DNA of 64,000 nt from Tridacna crocea (taxonomy: Eukaryota; Mollusca; Bivalvia; Cardiida; Cardiidae), in NCBI GenBank assembly GCA_943736015.1, contig OX031065.1:1371501-1435500 (forward strand), given 5' to 3'. Made by a program: the position numbers and the translations under genes. A model generated the notes under the pieces. It was given only the letters and a program-made list of their open reading frames with translations. It ran no database searches and was not told where the DNA came from. This document shows positions 21,115 to 32,817 of this stretch, piece by piece. Numbering within the stretch: the first letter of the stretch is position 1; each line of letters begins with the position of its first letter.

Positions 21115-21340
21115 CCAATTAGCGCACAGTCCCAAATTTAAAAGACTCTGAGAGTGAAAGCTTTTGAAAACATTGTAGGAAAAGAAGAAAATGCTGGTAA
21201 CCAGCATTTTCTTCTTTTCCCACAATGTTTTCCTATCTTTTACGAACAAATTTCATAACTTTTACCACATTTACCATGCCCTTTGAAAATGCTTTCAAAG
21301 TGGATGGCTTGTTTTTTGTTGTTGGGTAGTAAAGAGTTAA
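21111..21340 (+). mobile_element. Fam1 MITE (230 bp), chain link 2
   Basis: TTAA at both ends, each shared with a neighbour; arms read GTAGGAAAAGAAG and CTTCTTTTCCCAC. Confidence 0.87.
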
Positions 21341-21568
21341 TTCTTTGCCACAAAATCCCTACTTTTAACGACCCTGAGAGAAAAAGCCCTCTGAAAACAT
21401 TCAGGGAAAAGGAGAATATGCAGGTAACCAGCATTTTCTCCTTTTCCCACAATGCTTTTTACCCTTTCGAAAACAAATACCCATATTTCATTCACATTTA
21501 TTTTCTTGTCTGCAAATGCTTTCAGTTTAGTCTGGTCCAAAATTTTATTGTTTGTAGTAAAGAGTTAA
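21337..21568 (+). mobile_element. Fam1 MITE (232 bp), chain link 3
   Basis: TTAA at both ends; its right TTAA is the left end of the 21565 element. Confidence 0.87.
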
Positions 21569-22110
21569 AGGTGGCCCTTCAGAATTTGGGATGAAAATTA
21601 TACAAAAGCACAAAAATATCATCCTTATACTCCCAAAGCCTTATAATCGTCATTCATAAAACCCAAGTAGTTGAAAACCATCCGACAACACGAGAAATTA
21701 GAGATTTACTATGGCCAAGGTCGACATCGTCGGGAAACACGTTCTATTTTTACATGAACAACTCGCTCATTTACATACCGGAGATACACAGACGAAGCTT
21801 CAAACATAGCGTCCGAAGAAGATATTATGAATAATAATTACATGTTTGTTATGTAATGGAATTTAAGCGTCATTAGTCATGTGCCAGTCGCTTAACCTTC
21901 CCGCAATGCATTGTTTTATTTTTGGCGCGAAATCTAATAACAGCTTAAGTGGCTACGTAGCCTTTTAAGGGAATACCATCAAAAAATTTTTTTTGGTAAT
22001 TTCATGATTCTTAATTATTGATGATTTGTATTGTTTTTTCATATAAATTTCAGTGATATATATATTTTTTGATTTGGTGTGATGTGAAAATTCTAAGTAC
22101 CCACCTTTAA
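21565..22110. mobile_element. 546-bp TTAAAGGTGG element, copy 1 (chain link 4)
   Basis: Begins TTAAAGGTGGCCCTTCAGAA and ends ACCCACCTTTAA, an inverted terminus. The body includes GGCTACGTAGCCTTTTAAGG. No frame of useful length. TTAA at both ends suggests the same target preference as Fam1. Confidence 0.8.
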
Positions 22111-22465
22111 GGGATAATGTTATTTTTGGTAAAACATTGCAGACAGGGAAGATTGTGCAGCCTGATCTGGATCTTCAGCACTGCCAGCTACAGGCAACAT
22201 GTGAAGTTATGTGAGGCATTCAAAGGGTAAAAAATAGTTTCTGCCTGTGGTGTTGTGCCGTAGGAAGTAATTGCCAATAATGGCTAATAGCAGCTGATAA
22301 TAGGAAATATTCTAGTACAATATTAATAAAATAGGAAATATTCTTGTTCAATATTAATAAATGTCAGATTAGAAGTTCAAGTTACGTTTTGGGGAAAATA
22401 TTTGCAGCAATTAATTGGCAATGGGAAATGGAAAAATTCAAGCAGTCATTATTCTGTTATTAGTC

Positions 22466-23009
22466 TTAAAGGTGGCCCTTCAGATTTTGGGTTGAAAATT
22501 TACAAAAATGAAAAAAAAACATCCTTATACTCCCATAGCCTTTTAATTTTCATTCATAAAACCCCAGTACTCGAAAACCGTCCGACAACACGAGAATTTA
22601 GAGATTTACTACGGCCCAGGTTGACACCAATGGGAGACACATTCTATTTTTAGATGCTCATTTACTTACAGGACTATACACAGAAAAAGCTTCAACTTTA
22701 TATAGCGTCCGAAGAAGACACTATGGAAAATAATTATTACATGTTTGTTATGATATAGAATTTAAGCATTATGAGTCACGTTTCAGTCACCTGACATTCC
22801 CACAATGCTTTATTGATTTTTGGTGCAAAATCTAAAAATACCTTAAGAGGCTACGTAGCCTTTTAAGGGAATACCATCAAAAAAAATTTTTTTCGTATTT
22901 TTATGAATCTTAATTGTTGATGATTTGTATTATTTTATCATATGAATTTCCGTGATATATATATTTTTTAATTTGGTGAGATGTAGAAATTCTAAATACC
23001 CACCTTTAA
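22466..23009. mobile_element. 544-bp TTAAAGGTGG element, copy 2
   Basis: Same orientation and structure as copy 1, about 355 bp downstream; diverged by scattered substitutions, so probably separate insertions. Confidence 0.8.
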
Positions 23010-23329
23010 TAGAGTCCATCACTTTTACAGTGTATACACAGAATTTATCTATCAGAGAAATAAATGTTGAAGACAGTATCATGTGATTGCACTGACAGAT
23101 GAGCCAATATCCCTCCTTTTGCCACACTATTGTGGTTTGAGAGAAAGATAATCTGATGATGAGTAAACAGTTAGATTTGGATCCAATGTAAGACTGCACA
23201 ATGCACACTGCACTTTGAGTCCTTGCCGAGTGCTGATGATACCCGGAATATACGAGAATGTGTGATATGTCACTGAGATTTGACAGTAATAATTTTAAAA
23301 CATGCATTTTCCCCTTTACCCACACTGCT

Positions 23330-23640
23330 GAGCCCCACAAGCTCAGTCGAATGCATACAGGACTTAAGAACAATGGGTCGTGAGTTTGTTCCCCTGTTCG
23401 GCCAATTTCCTTCCTAGGATTGATCATAGTCATTGTGACAGGATTCATTCCTCTCCCACTGCTGACCATTGTTTCGATGATGGTTATGTGGGAAAGCAGC
23501 CAGTGGTTTGGAAAGAAAATTGTGCGGAGTACTGGTAAAAGATACTCCAGGAAAGCATAGATAGGTGCGCTGGTCGCTGCAATATAACTGAAATAATGTT
23601 GAAAACAGCATAAAACACCACACAATCAACCAATCAATCC
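23330..23640 (+). mobile_element. tRNA-derived SINE, type W
   Basis: Full body as in the 20135 copy, including GACCATTGTTTCGATGATGG and ATAACTGAAATAATGTTGAA. A 231-codon minus-strand frame across this SINE and the 22466 element is accidental. Confidence 0.78.
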
Positions 23641-23869
23641 TTAACCCATTACCACACAATCCCTACTTCTGACGCCCCTGGGAAAGAAGCCTTTTGAAAA
23701 CACTACGGGAAAAGGAGAAAATGCTGGTTACCAGCATTTTCTCCTTTTCCCACAGTGTTTTCTACCCTTCCCAGCACAAATTTCTATTTTTTAGTCACCT
23801 TTATTTTGTTGTCTACAAATGCTTCCAATTTGGACCAGTCTAAAATTTTATTGTGTGGTAAAGAGTTAA
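23641..23869 (+). mobile_element. Fam1 MITE (229 bp)
   Basis: TTAA both ends; arms CACTACGGG / CCCACAGTG. First of three chained copies. Confidence 0.88.
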
Positions 23870-24020
23870 CCCACAATGGTAACCAGCATTTTTTCCTTTT
23901 CCCAAAATATTTTCCATCTTATCACAGTCAGAAATCATCATATACCAAAGTTTAATTTGTTGTTTGCAGATGCTTTGAATTTTTGGTCCAGTCCGAAAAT
24001 TTGTCGTTTGATAGAGTTAA
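23866..24020 (+). mobile_element. Fam1 MITE lacking B half and left arm
   Basis: TTAACCCACAATGGTAACC fuses the tip to the loop; the A half then runs to TTAA 24017-24020. Confidence 0.75.
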
Positions 24021-24235
24021 ACTCAACCTGAGTTTTAAAGACCCTGAGGAAGAGGGCCTCATAAAACATTGTTGGAAAAGGAGAAAATGCTGGTAACCAG
24101 TATTTTCTCCTTTTCCAACAATATTTTCTACTCTATCATAGACAGAAATCATTATTTTACCTACTTTGAATATGTCATCTGCTAATGCTTTGAATTTGGG
24201 CTGGTCCAGAATTTTGTTGTTTGGTAAAGAGTCAA
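24017..24235 (+). mobile_element. Fam1 MITE with paired arm change
   Basis: Both arms carry TTGG / CCAA (CATTGTTGGAAAAGG, CCTTTTCCAACAAT), keeping the pairing. Right site TCAA. Confidence 0.82.
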
Positions 24236-24301
24236 AAGTTGTTGTGCTACATTTTTTAAGGTATGGCTAGACAGTTGTTGCCCTTGTCTGGATATCAGGC
24301 A

Positions 24302-24535
24302 TTAATTCTTTACAACATGACAAATTTATAGAATGCTCCAAATTGAAGGAAGTCATTTGCAGATGACAAAATAAATGTGACTGAAAAATTGAAATTTGAT
24401 TTTGGAAGGGTAGAAAAAATGGTGAGAAAAGGAGAAATTTGCTTGTTACCAGCATTTTCTCCTTTTCCCACAATGTTTTCTAAAGGCTTCTATCTCAGGG
24501 TCATCGGAAGTCGTCATTGTGTGGTAAAGGGTTGA
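24302..24535 (-). mobile_element. Fam1 MITE (234 bp)
   Basis: Left TTAA, right TTGA; loop GCTTGTTACCAGC. Confidence 0.82.
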
Positions 24536-24751
24536 GAAAGAACTAAAGGTCTGCAGACAAATTTTTATACAAAAGTGCCATATTTCGTTCAAAACGCCAG
24601 ACTTTTTTTTTACTTGTTCAGACAAAAGACAGGAAGCAACATGGAATAAATCCACAATATTGTCCGGGAACTTTCCTGTTGGTCTTCGTTATTGTGGTCT
24701 TCAGGTCAAGTTAATCCTGTATTTTCCTGAACATACTCTTGTATCTGTCAT

Positions 24752-24970
24752 TTAACCCTTTACCAAACAATCCCAACTTTCAAAGACCCTGAGATAGAAG
24801 CCTTTTGAAAGCATTTCGGGAAAAGGAGAAAATGCTGTTAAACCTTTTCCCTCAATGTTTTATATCCTGCTGGAAACAAATTTCAGTTTTTGTTTTACGT
24901 TCTGCTTGTGCATCTTCAAATGCTTTCAATTTGGACCAGTTTAAAATTTTGTTGTATGGTTAAGAGTTAA
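24752..24970 (+). mobile_element. Fam1 MITE, right arm shortened
   Basis: TTAA both ends; AATGCTGTTAAACCTTTTCC shows an internal deletion of the right arm. Confidence 0.83.
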
Positions 24971-25138
24971 TCCGTTGCCAGACCACAAAATCTTAGACTT
25001 GTCCAAATTTGAAAGCATTTGCAGATGTCAAGCTGTATATGACTAAAATGGCATCATGTCATTTGTATCAGAAAGGGTAGAAAACTTTGTAAGAAACAGA
25101 AAATGCTGGTAACCAGCATTTCCTCCTTTTCCCACAAG
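24967..25138 (-). mobile_element. Fam1 MITE cut by a SINE
   Basis: Shares TTAA with the preceding copy. A half and palindrome run to TTTTCCCACAA, where a type W SINE begins; the B half is not found. Confidence 0.7.
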
Positions 25139-25370
25139 CTGAGTCCAGGTAGCTCAGTTGTTAGCGTGCAGGACTTGAGAACACACAGGATCCAGGATTT
25201 TGATCCCTGGCTAAGACTCCTTGCTCAGCCAATTTCTTTCAGAGCATTTATGATAATGCGACAGGATTCATTGTTCTCCTACCACTGACCATTGTTTCAA
25301 CGATGGTTATGTGGGAAAGCAGCCAGTGGCTTGGAAAGAAAATTGTGCAATGAACTGTTAAAAGAACAAA
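25139..25370 (+). mobile_element. tRNA-derived SINE, type W, 3'-truncated
   Basis: Head GTAGCTCAGTTGTTAGCGTG and B-box-like region GATTTTGATCCCTGGC, body to AGAAAATTGTGCAATGAAC. Confidence 0.72.
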
Positions 25371-25432
25371 TCCAAAATCTTATTTTTGATAAAGAGATGA
25401 ATGCAGAGTTCAGCCAGAATAAGGTTAAAATG

Positions 25433-25643
25433 TTAACCTGACTTTTAACACCACTGGTGAAGAAGCCCTTTGAAAACATTGTTGGAAAAACAGAAAATGC
25501 TGGTAACCAGCATTTTCTCCTTTTCCCAAAATATTTTCTCCCCTGTCAAAGAAAAATTGCACCATTTGAGCCACAATGAATTTGTTGTCTGCAAATGCTT
25601 TCAATTTGGACTAGTGGAAATTTTGTTGTCTGTTAAAGGGTTC
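25433..25643 (+). mobile_element. Fam1 MITE
   Basis: Left TTAA 25433-25436; right TTCA; left arm GTTGGAAAAACAG. Confidence 0.8.
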
Positions 25644-25791
25644 ATGTTTGTTAATGACTAAATGGGAGGCTTAGGTGAAGAAACATGGCCAAACAGTGAT
25701 AGGTAATTATGAACTTGTCAGGGAAGTAATTTACTCACTGTGATCTTAATTGGTTTTTATATTAATATTTAATAACCAGTGATGGTCTGTC

Positions 25792-26287
25792 TTAACTCTC
25801 TAGCAAGTGACAAAACTTTAGACTGTACGAAACTGAGAGCAAATTGCTGCAGAAAACAAACTCAGTGTAGCTTCAGATGATGATTGCTATCTTCATACAG
25901 TTGAATAGGGTACAAAACCTTGTTTGAAAAGGAGAAAATGCTGTTACCAGCATTGTTTGCCCGCCCTGGTGGCTCGGTGGTGAGCATGTTGGACTTCATG
26001 ACCTGGTGGTTGTGAGTTCGATACCTGGATGAGGCGAGCTTTCTTTCTGGCGTATTTTCGCCTCTACTGAAGCATGTGAGAAAAGTAGTTGGTGGCTTTA
26101 GAAAGAAAGTTGTGCAAGTACCAGTGTGAGAAAGCCAGGAAACAACCACCATGATATGACCTTAGCTGTTAAAGTGGCATTAAACCCAATACAACCAACC
26201 AAGGATTGTCTCCTTTTCAAACAATGTTTTAAAAAGCCTCCTCTTTCACTGTTGTTAAAACTTAGGATTGTGTGGTAAATAGGTCAT
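25792..26287 (-). mobile_element. Fam1 MITE with a SINE inside its hairpin
   Basis: A half and left arm run to GCTGTTACCAGCATT; the right arm resumes after the SINE at GTCTCCTTTTCAAACAATG; the B half ends GTGTGGTAAATAGGTCA. Arms share TTTGAAAAGGAG / CTCCTTTTCAAA. Confidence 0.8.
25960..26205 (+). mobile_element. tRNA-derived SINE, type V, inside a MITE hairpin
   Basis: GCCCGCCCTGGTGGCTCGGT head, B box GTGAGTTCGATACCTGG, tail CCTTAGCTGTTAAAGTGGC and AACCAACCAA. Flanks GCATTGT and GGATTGT look like an imperfect target duplication. Confidence 0.8.
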
Positions 26288-26929
26288 TACTAGGAAAAAG
26301 TATATTACTTTTTTTACTGGTCAAATGATGTTGAAAGCAATGCTGACAATGATACTGACATTTTTATATACCAGTAGATTTTCCTGGATCAAATACATGT
26401 GTTGAATCTGATGTATTAGCACACATGACAGAAAAAAAATCTATATCTACACACAGTGAAATACAGTCACAAATATGGTATGATGACGTATGATCACAAG
26501 CACGGACTAAGCATGTGTAAAGTTGCAATTTGATTTGTGAAATGTTAAGCTGTAATATTAATCCGCCATTTATAAAAACAGAATTCTTACCATCCACACT
26601 ATTAATTGTTTTATTTTGTTTGCCGTTTTCAAAAAGAATGTCAATAATTGCAAAATGTTGTCGTTGAAAGTTGCAGGTATATAATGAAAGGAATAATATC
26701 TTGTAGTAACTTTCCTGCTGCTTGTATTTACTTCTTGCTGCTTAAGAAAACTTTGACATCATACTCAACCTTTGGTTTGGTGCAATATCAAATTTTCTCA
26801 CTATGTTCGAATTAAGTACAAGTACAAGGAAAGTTACTACAACATAATATTCTGTATGTAAAACAAAATCCCAGCATTTTCTCCATTTCCAACAAACCAA
26901 CCTTTAGCTCACTGGTTAATTGGAGTTTA

Positions 26930-27885
26930 CTGCCATTTTTTGTGATGTCAGATTTTTGTCTATATTCACTTCGGGACACAGCAAGTCACTGAAAGTTGTC
27001 CTTTGCTGACCAATTACAGTGCTGACAGTGCTTTGATTAAATTAGATTTGCAGGTTCCTTTGGTGATGACAGAATTTTGTCTATATTTATTTACTTGTCA
27101 GTACAATAGGCCTCTAAAAGATGTTCAATGTTGACAGATTACAGCACTGACAGCACTTTTATTAAACCTTTACCACACCATTTCAAAACAACCCTAGGAA
27201 AGAAGGCTTTTAAAAACAATGTGAGAAAAGGAGAGAATGCTGTTAACCAGCATTTTGTCCAATTTCCACATTGTTTTCAATCCTTTCAATAAGTATGTCT
27301 GTATTTGTGTAACGCTTAGTTTGTCTTTTGTAAATGCTCTCAATATGGACCAGTCTATGATTTTGCCATTTGGTAAAGGGTCAAACCAGATTTATAGCTC
27401 CCTTTTCTGATGAAAAAACATTGTCTTTATTATTTACTTGTATGAGCAGCAGGTCACTCTAGAAGACCTTGAAGGTTGTCCAAATGTCAACCAATTACAG
27501 TGCTGACAGCACTTTGATTAAATCCGAGCTACAGCCTCCTTTTTTGATGACAGAATTTTGTCTATATTTATTTACTTGTTGAACAATAAAACCTGAATTT
27601 CAAAGGTTGTCTAGTGTCAACCAATTACAGTGCTGACAGCGCTTTGATTAAAACAGATTTACAGGTCCCTTTTTTGATGTCAAAATTTTGTCTATATTTA
27701 TATAGAACAAGAAAACCTCAATTTCAAAGGTTGTCTAGTGTCAACCGATTACAGTGCTGACAGCACTTTGATTAGAACAGATTTGCAGGTCCCTTTTTTG
27801 ATGACAGAACTTCGTCTATATTTATTTACTTGTCGACACAGCAGGTCTCTTAGGAAAATGTTGAAGGTTCATTGATCAACAGTAG
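26930..27885 (+). repeat. Tandem array, ~125-150-bp unit, split by a MITE
   Basis: Six diverged units each with TTTTGTCTATATT, CAATTACAGTGCTGACAG and CTTTGATTAAA. The Fam1 copy at 27162 sits at the TTAA of one unit. Confidence 0.75.
27162..27384 (+). mobile_element. Fam1 MITE (223 bp) in a tandem unit
   Basis: Left TTAA, right TCAA; sister units (near 27045, 27527, 27653) show GATTAAA without insert at the same point. Confidence 0.85.
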
Positions 27886-27935
27886 GCATGCCGATAATGA
27901 AGATGGTTTTCACCCCGGGATGTTCCTCCAAGAAG

Positions 27936-28161
27936 TTAACCCTTTACCTGTAGGCTTTACCTTACAACAAATTTTTAGCCTTGTTAAAATTGAAAGCATT
28001 TGCAGACAACAATTTCAGTTAGGTTCAAATGTTGCAATTTTCCTTTGATAGGGTAGAAAACATTGTGGGAAATGGAGAAAATGCTAGCATTTTCTCCATT
28101 TCCCACAATGTTTTCCAAAGGTGTCTTTCCCAAAAGTCAGCTTTGTATGGTAAAGGGTTAA
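27936..28161 (-). mobile_element. Fam1 MITE, loop deleted
   Basis: TTAA both ends; arms meet as AAAATGCTAGCATTTT. It carries paired AAATGGAG / CTCCATTT changes. Confidence 0.83.
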
Positions 28162-28280
28162 CACTTTACCCTAAGTATCTCCAAGTTTCCACAATGCTTT
28201 CTATTCTTTTACAGGCACTTTTAATCTGTTGTCTGCAAATTCTTTCAATGTGGAAATTTTGGGAGTTGGTAAAGGATTAA
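28158..28280 (+). mobile_element. Fam1 deletion derivative (123 bp)
   Basis: TTAA both ends, shared with neighbours; keeps both tips and most of the A half but almost no hairpin. Confidence 0.75.
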
Positions 28281-28473
28281 ACACTACTGAATGTTGTATG
28301 CTTTTTAAAGCATTGTTGGAAAAGGAGAAATTGCTAATAACCTGAGGAAAAAGGCTTTTTAAAACATTGCTTGTAAAGGAGAAAATGCTGGTGTCCAGCA
28401 TTTTCTCCATGTACCATAATGATTTCAAAAGCCTTTCTTCGGGGTGGTCTAAAGTGGGGAGATTGTGTGGTTA
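28277..28473 (-). mobile_element. Fam1 MITE, rearranged
   Basis: Two left-arm-like stretches precede a loop GCTGGTGTCCAGC and a B half ending TTGTGTGGTTAAGG. Confidence 0.6.
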
Positions 28474-28479
28474 AGGAAG

Positions 28480-29570
28480 AATATGGAATGGTCTTAGATT
28501 TTGTTTTTGGTAAACAGCAAGATTGCTAATGGTTTTTCCAGCATCTAGTTGTTATGTTCAATTACCACTGTAATGATTTATATAGGAAAAAAAATAGTAT
28601 CATTTATTCCAGTGAGGAAGATAATGTTTTCTCCAGAAAAATATATGTTTTACTCATATTTTGTCTAACATTAATATTAAAAAAGTTTCTGCTGCTAGTA
28701 AGCCTGTTACAACATTTAGTTAAAGCCACAGTAAAGCCAAAAAAGGTAATTTTCAGCGTTTATAGCTCGAAAATATATCGGAGAACCCATTACAGCACAC
28801 ATATTTAAGATGGGAGAAAACCTGAACATGTCAGTTACTGCACTGGTTGCCATGATATACATGTGTGAAAATGCATGGAGAAACCTTTTGATTTCACGGA
28901 CGCCATTGATCGAGACAACTTTCGTTATTGTTAGTGTTTATTGGAACTAGATCCTTGAAAATGTCACATGATAACATTGCATCTCATTAGTGCTATGACT
29001 TAGCAGACAGGACTATCGTTTACAATTCCAGCATTATGTATCGGAGAGTAAGATTGCTCATTCTTGAAACTGTTTTCTTATTTAGATGTAATAAACTATT
29101 CCAGTATTGATGATAAATAAGCGATAATCAGCATGTGTTGTTGTTTCTGTTTATGTAGTAAACTTACGTTTTTCAACCCTGGAATGGGGACAAAGTGATA
29201 AGTGAATAAAGGGTTTGTTTCATTGCTTTGAATGATCACATGGTGTTTACGTCACTAACACTTCACAACAGAGATTTATGATGAAAAGTCGGCTAATCGT
29301 TGGAGGTCATTGATGTAAACAAACAGATAATGCTGCATGGTGGGATCTGTTCTAGTTTCTGAATTCTTTTTGCTGCCACTGACTGGAAATTTTGCGAACT
29401 GCACCTTTACATATCGCGAAAATCATAATAATCAACATATTTTTACATAGTAAAAATTAAATTTACTTTTATTTCATGAACAGGTTGTTTATTGAGTCGG
29501 ACGCTACCAAGACTTTTAATAATCATGTAATCATAATAGTTAAAGTAGTTTTCTTACGGTGCAGGGATTT
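28480..29570. other. No gene seen (intron of the LDLa gene)
   Basis: AT-rich sequence without recognisable repeats or convincing exons on either strand; the longest frame (28554-28808) lacks domain features and splice support. Confidence 0.4.
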
Positions 29571-29887
29571 TTAGCTTCACTGGCCAATGGCCATTTTTAG
29601 CTTCACTGGCTAATGGCCAGCCAGCTTATATTACAGCCCTGTGTCTGCGTGTATGTCAGTCGGTGGGTCAACATTTATTTCAAACATATTCTTCACTGAA
29701 AGGATCCAGTTTTAACCAAACTTCACAGAGATGATTTTGCCATGGTTCTCTTAGAACTTCTTGAAAGAATTTTAAAACTGGCTGACCTTGTTTGATACTA
29801 TTCGTAGATGCACCAATGCCTCCTCTCAGAGAACAAGGCTGACATACACAAATCGGTACAAGATCAAGCCCACAGGAATGGATCAGG

Positions 29888-30085
29888 GTCTGTATTCACC
29901 AACCATTCTTAAGACCATTTCTAGTCTTATTCTTCAAATTTTTGTCAGTGTGAAAGTAACAGAACTTCTGATCTGACAGCTAAACCAAATGGTTTAGCCA
30001 ATCAGAAGTTCTGTTCCTTTCACATCCAGAAAATTTGAAGAATAAGACCAAGAACGTTTTTAAGAATGGTTGGTGAATACAGACC
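29888..30085. mobile_element. 198-bp palindromic element, family S
   Basis: CAGGGTCTGTATTCACCAAC pairs with TTGGTGAATACAGACC; the middle folds as AGAACTTCTGATCTG... around AACCAAATGGTTTAGCC. Partial relatives at 49838, 58773 and 59230. Confidence 0.75.
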
Positions 30086-30394
30086 CAGAGGCAGTGCCCT
30101 CGGATATGATTCAATATAAATTTACCAAATATGGATATAAATATGTTCAAATACATTACATTGATCTAAAGAATGTAAAGGCTGTGCTCTGTGAGAGGGG
30201 CCAATAGTGCATCCGTGAAAGGTATTGAATCCAGTCACTCTGCCCAGGATGACCTGGGCCGAAACTTCTCGCTATTGGTCAATTTTCTGCCTGCCGAAGG
30301 ACAGGTGTACCTCAGGATGTACTTGTTTTGTCGGACAGAAAGGATTTTTATGAATCCATGATCACGTCATGATCACTTACTCTGGTCCAAGCAT

Positions 30395-30445
30395 CTAGAA
30401 AATGCATTAAGCCCCCTTTTGCCAGAGCATGGCTCATATGCATTT
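30395..30445 (+). repeat. Bivalve-type GCATTAAGCCCC repeat fragment
   Basis: AATGCATTAAGCCCCCTTTT and CCAGAGCATGGCTCATAT; similar pieces at 56175 and 57870. Confidence 0.6.
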
Positions 30446-30606
30446 TTTTTTTTGTCTAAGTTCAAGCTCTTTTGGCTGGATGAATGCTGCAATGAGTACA
30501 TCCTGGGACTAAGTGTTCAGGTTTACGTGACACCATTGTTACTTTGATGTTACTTGAACAACTGCATTGTATCACAGGATTATACACATGGAAGGCAGTT
30601 ATACAG

Positions 30607-30799
30607 TTAAAAGTTTGTGTTGTGATAAAAACTAAAATTTGACCACCAAAGTGAATTTTGTTTTCAGCAGGTAAGAAAACATTGTGCGAAAAGTAGAAAA
30701 TGTTGGTTTGCCAGCATTTTCTTCTTTTCCCACAATGTTTCTTATAGGCCTTTTTCTTCGGGGTTATTAAAACTCGGGACTGCGTGGTAAATGATTTAA
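30607..30799 (-). mobile_element. Fam1 MITE, short A half
   Basis: TTAA both ends; centre GTTGGTTTGCCAGC; A half reduced. Confidence 0.75.
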
Positions 30800-31286
30800 C
30801 CTAGTATTTTGCTATTCATTCAAAAGTTGGTGTTTTCATTACTAAAAAAAAATGCCTCAATGAGGTTACGTAGTAACCCTGAAACACCTTCTCATCAAGT
30901 TACCTTTGGTAAATTGGGGTTTTTTATCTTTATATTTTGGGGAAGTCCAGATAACTCCAAGATTTCCAGCTGAAATAATCATTTCTTGCCCACTTGTAAG
31001 GAGCCAAAAATATAAATTGGTACCATGAGTTTTGTTACTCCCCATTGTTTTTCCATTTGGCTCTTTTTCATCAAAGTTCAACTTATTACCTGAACAAATT
31101 GACATGAAATTAATGACCTCTATTACCATTTATTACACGCTTGAGTTATTGTCCTGAACATAGTTTTGGTAATGTCGTCTGCATGCGGAACTATGTGCAC
31201 ATTTCGAAACTCTTTATGCAGCTAAAAGATTTAAAGTGTCTTCAAAGAATACTCAAAATACCTGAGATAACCATTATATTATTGGT

Positions 31287-31515
31287 TTAACCCATTACCT
31301 TTCATTCCCTACTTTTGACGACCCTCAGGAGGAAGCCTTTGGAAAACATTGTGGGAAAAGGAGAAAATGCTGGTAACCAGCATTTTCTCCTTTTCCCACA
31401 ATGTTTTCTACCCTTCACGAAACAAGTTTCAAATTTTCAGTCACTTATACTTTATTGTCTGCAAATGCTTTCAATTTGGACAAGCCTAAAACATTGTCGT
31501 TTGGTAATGTGTTAA
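31287..31515 (+). mobile_element. Fam1 MITE, reference copy (229 bp)
   Basis: TTAA 31287-31290 and 31512-31515. B half 55 nt, palindrome 31342-31408 (67 nt, 33-nt arms around base 31375), A half 107 nt. The palindrome is perfect. Element tips read TTAACCCATTACC and GGTAATGTGTTAA. Confidence 0.92.
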
Positions 31516-32032
31516 ATTGGTAATACATGGCTGGTGACCTAGATCTAAGATGTGCTTTCTGTGCAGCCTGATCTTGACCTATGCCACCCGCAAAAGCTTT
31601 TTATTTTGACTATGGCGCAGTAAGGGTCAAACCCGATATTCACCGTTAACAAGAGCTTTTGTACAGTCTGATTTTACCCGATGATATAAACATTCACGTT
31701 TTAATTATTCTTTGCATAAAGGTCAGTTTCAGGTCAATTTATTCAGGAGTAATATCTAAAGCAGAAAAGGACCAACATGTTGTCCTTTTTTTCCTGTCAA
31801 AGTGTCCTATCATAGAGTTTGGGGGTACTGCATGGCCAGAAATTGTGTTTCTCTCGAACTTAAAATTTTCTAGAGAATTTGAACCAAGAACCATTGATCT
31901 ATAGTCTACAAGTTAATTTGTTGTGAAACGTAAAGGCTTTTAAATTATTAACAAAGATTTACTGTGTGATAGTGTCCAGAAATGCAGAATATTTTCTTTT
32001 TCTGTGTTTATGTTCTGATTTAATACAGATTT

Positions 32033-32175
32033 AAACTTTGAACCAGACAAGATTTTAGACAGATCCAAATTGAAAGCCTTTACAGATGACAAATTGACTT
32101 GACTTGAATGGTGTAAATCATAAGAATCTTAGGAAAAGGACAAAATTACTTTTACCAGCATTTTCTATGGTTGCC
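32033..32175 (-). mobile_element. Fam1 MITE, old fragment
   Basis: A half with TTTTAGACAGATCCAAATTG and remnants of the hairpin (TACCAGCATTTTCTATGG). Confidence 0.55.
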
Positions 32176-32226
32176 TATGATGTCGTCTGCATCTTGAATG
32201 ATAAATCTTACTGAGATAGCCACCAA

Positions 32227-32458
32227 TTTACCCTTTACTCCATTGATACTCATTTCTACACATTGCTTGTAGGAGCCTTTAGAAAACATTGTGGCAAAAG
32301 GTGAAATTGCTCGTGACGAGCAATTTCACCTTTTGTTACAGTGTTTTCTATGCTATCTAAAGGTGTCATATACACATAAGAAACAGCTTCATCCTTGCTG
32401 TTATTCAGGGTCAATTAGAGGTACAATAGAAATGCCTTGTGGCCCGGTAAAGGGTTAA
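32227..32458 (-). mobile_element. Fam2 MITE (232 bp)
   Basis: Short half first (TTTACTCCATTGATACTC), palindrome around TCGTGACGA, long half to TTAA 32455-32458; left site TTTA. Followed by a Fam1 A tip to 32520. Confidence 0.85.
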
Positions 32459-32516
32459 CACTTTGTCTGATGAGAAAAAGTTAGACTTACCCCAATTCAA
32501 AGCATTTGAAGACTAC

Positions 32517-32712
32517 CTGATTGATTGATTGATTGATAAATTGATTGATTGATCAATCGATTGGTCGGTCAATGAATTGGTTGATTGATTGATTGGTTGG
32601 TTGACTGATTGATTTAATGTGAATAATTGGTTGATGGATGGATGGATCGATTAATCGATCAGTCAGTCAGTCAGTTGGTTGGGTTTTTGGTTGGTTTGTT
32701 GGTTTACTTTGG
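32517..32712. repeat. Degenerate TTGA/TGAT microsatellite
   Basis: Runs of TTGATTGATTGATTGAT passing into GATGGATGGATGG, TCAGTCAGTCAG and GGTTGGTTTG variants. Confidence 0.9.
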
Positions 32713-32817
32713 TAAATGGGTTGGTTGATCTATAATGTCGCTTTCGAGGTTATTTCAGTAATGTTACTGCCACAGCACATATATTCTTGAATGACGAAGG
32801 TTTATCATGTACTTGGC

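Noticed and set aside
22930..23625. 231-codon minus-strand open frame, the longest in the window
   Set aside because: It runs across the end of the TTAAAGGTGG element and a type W SINE, has no domain, and is explained by repeats.
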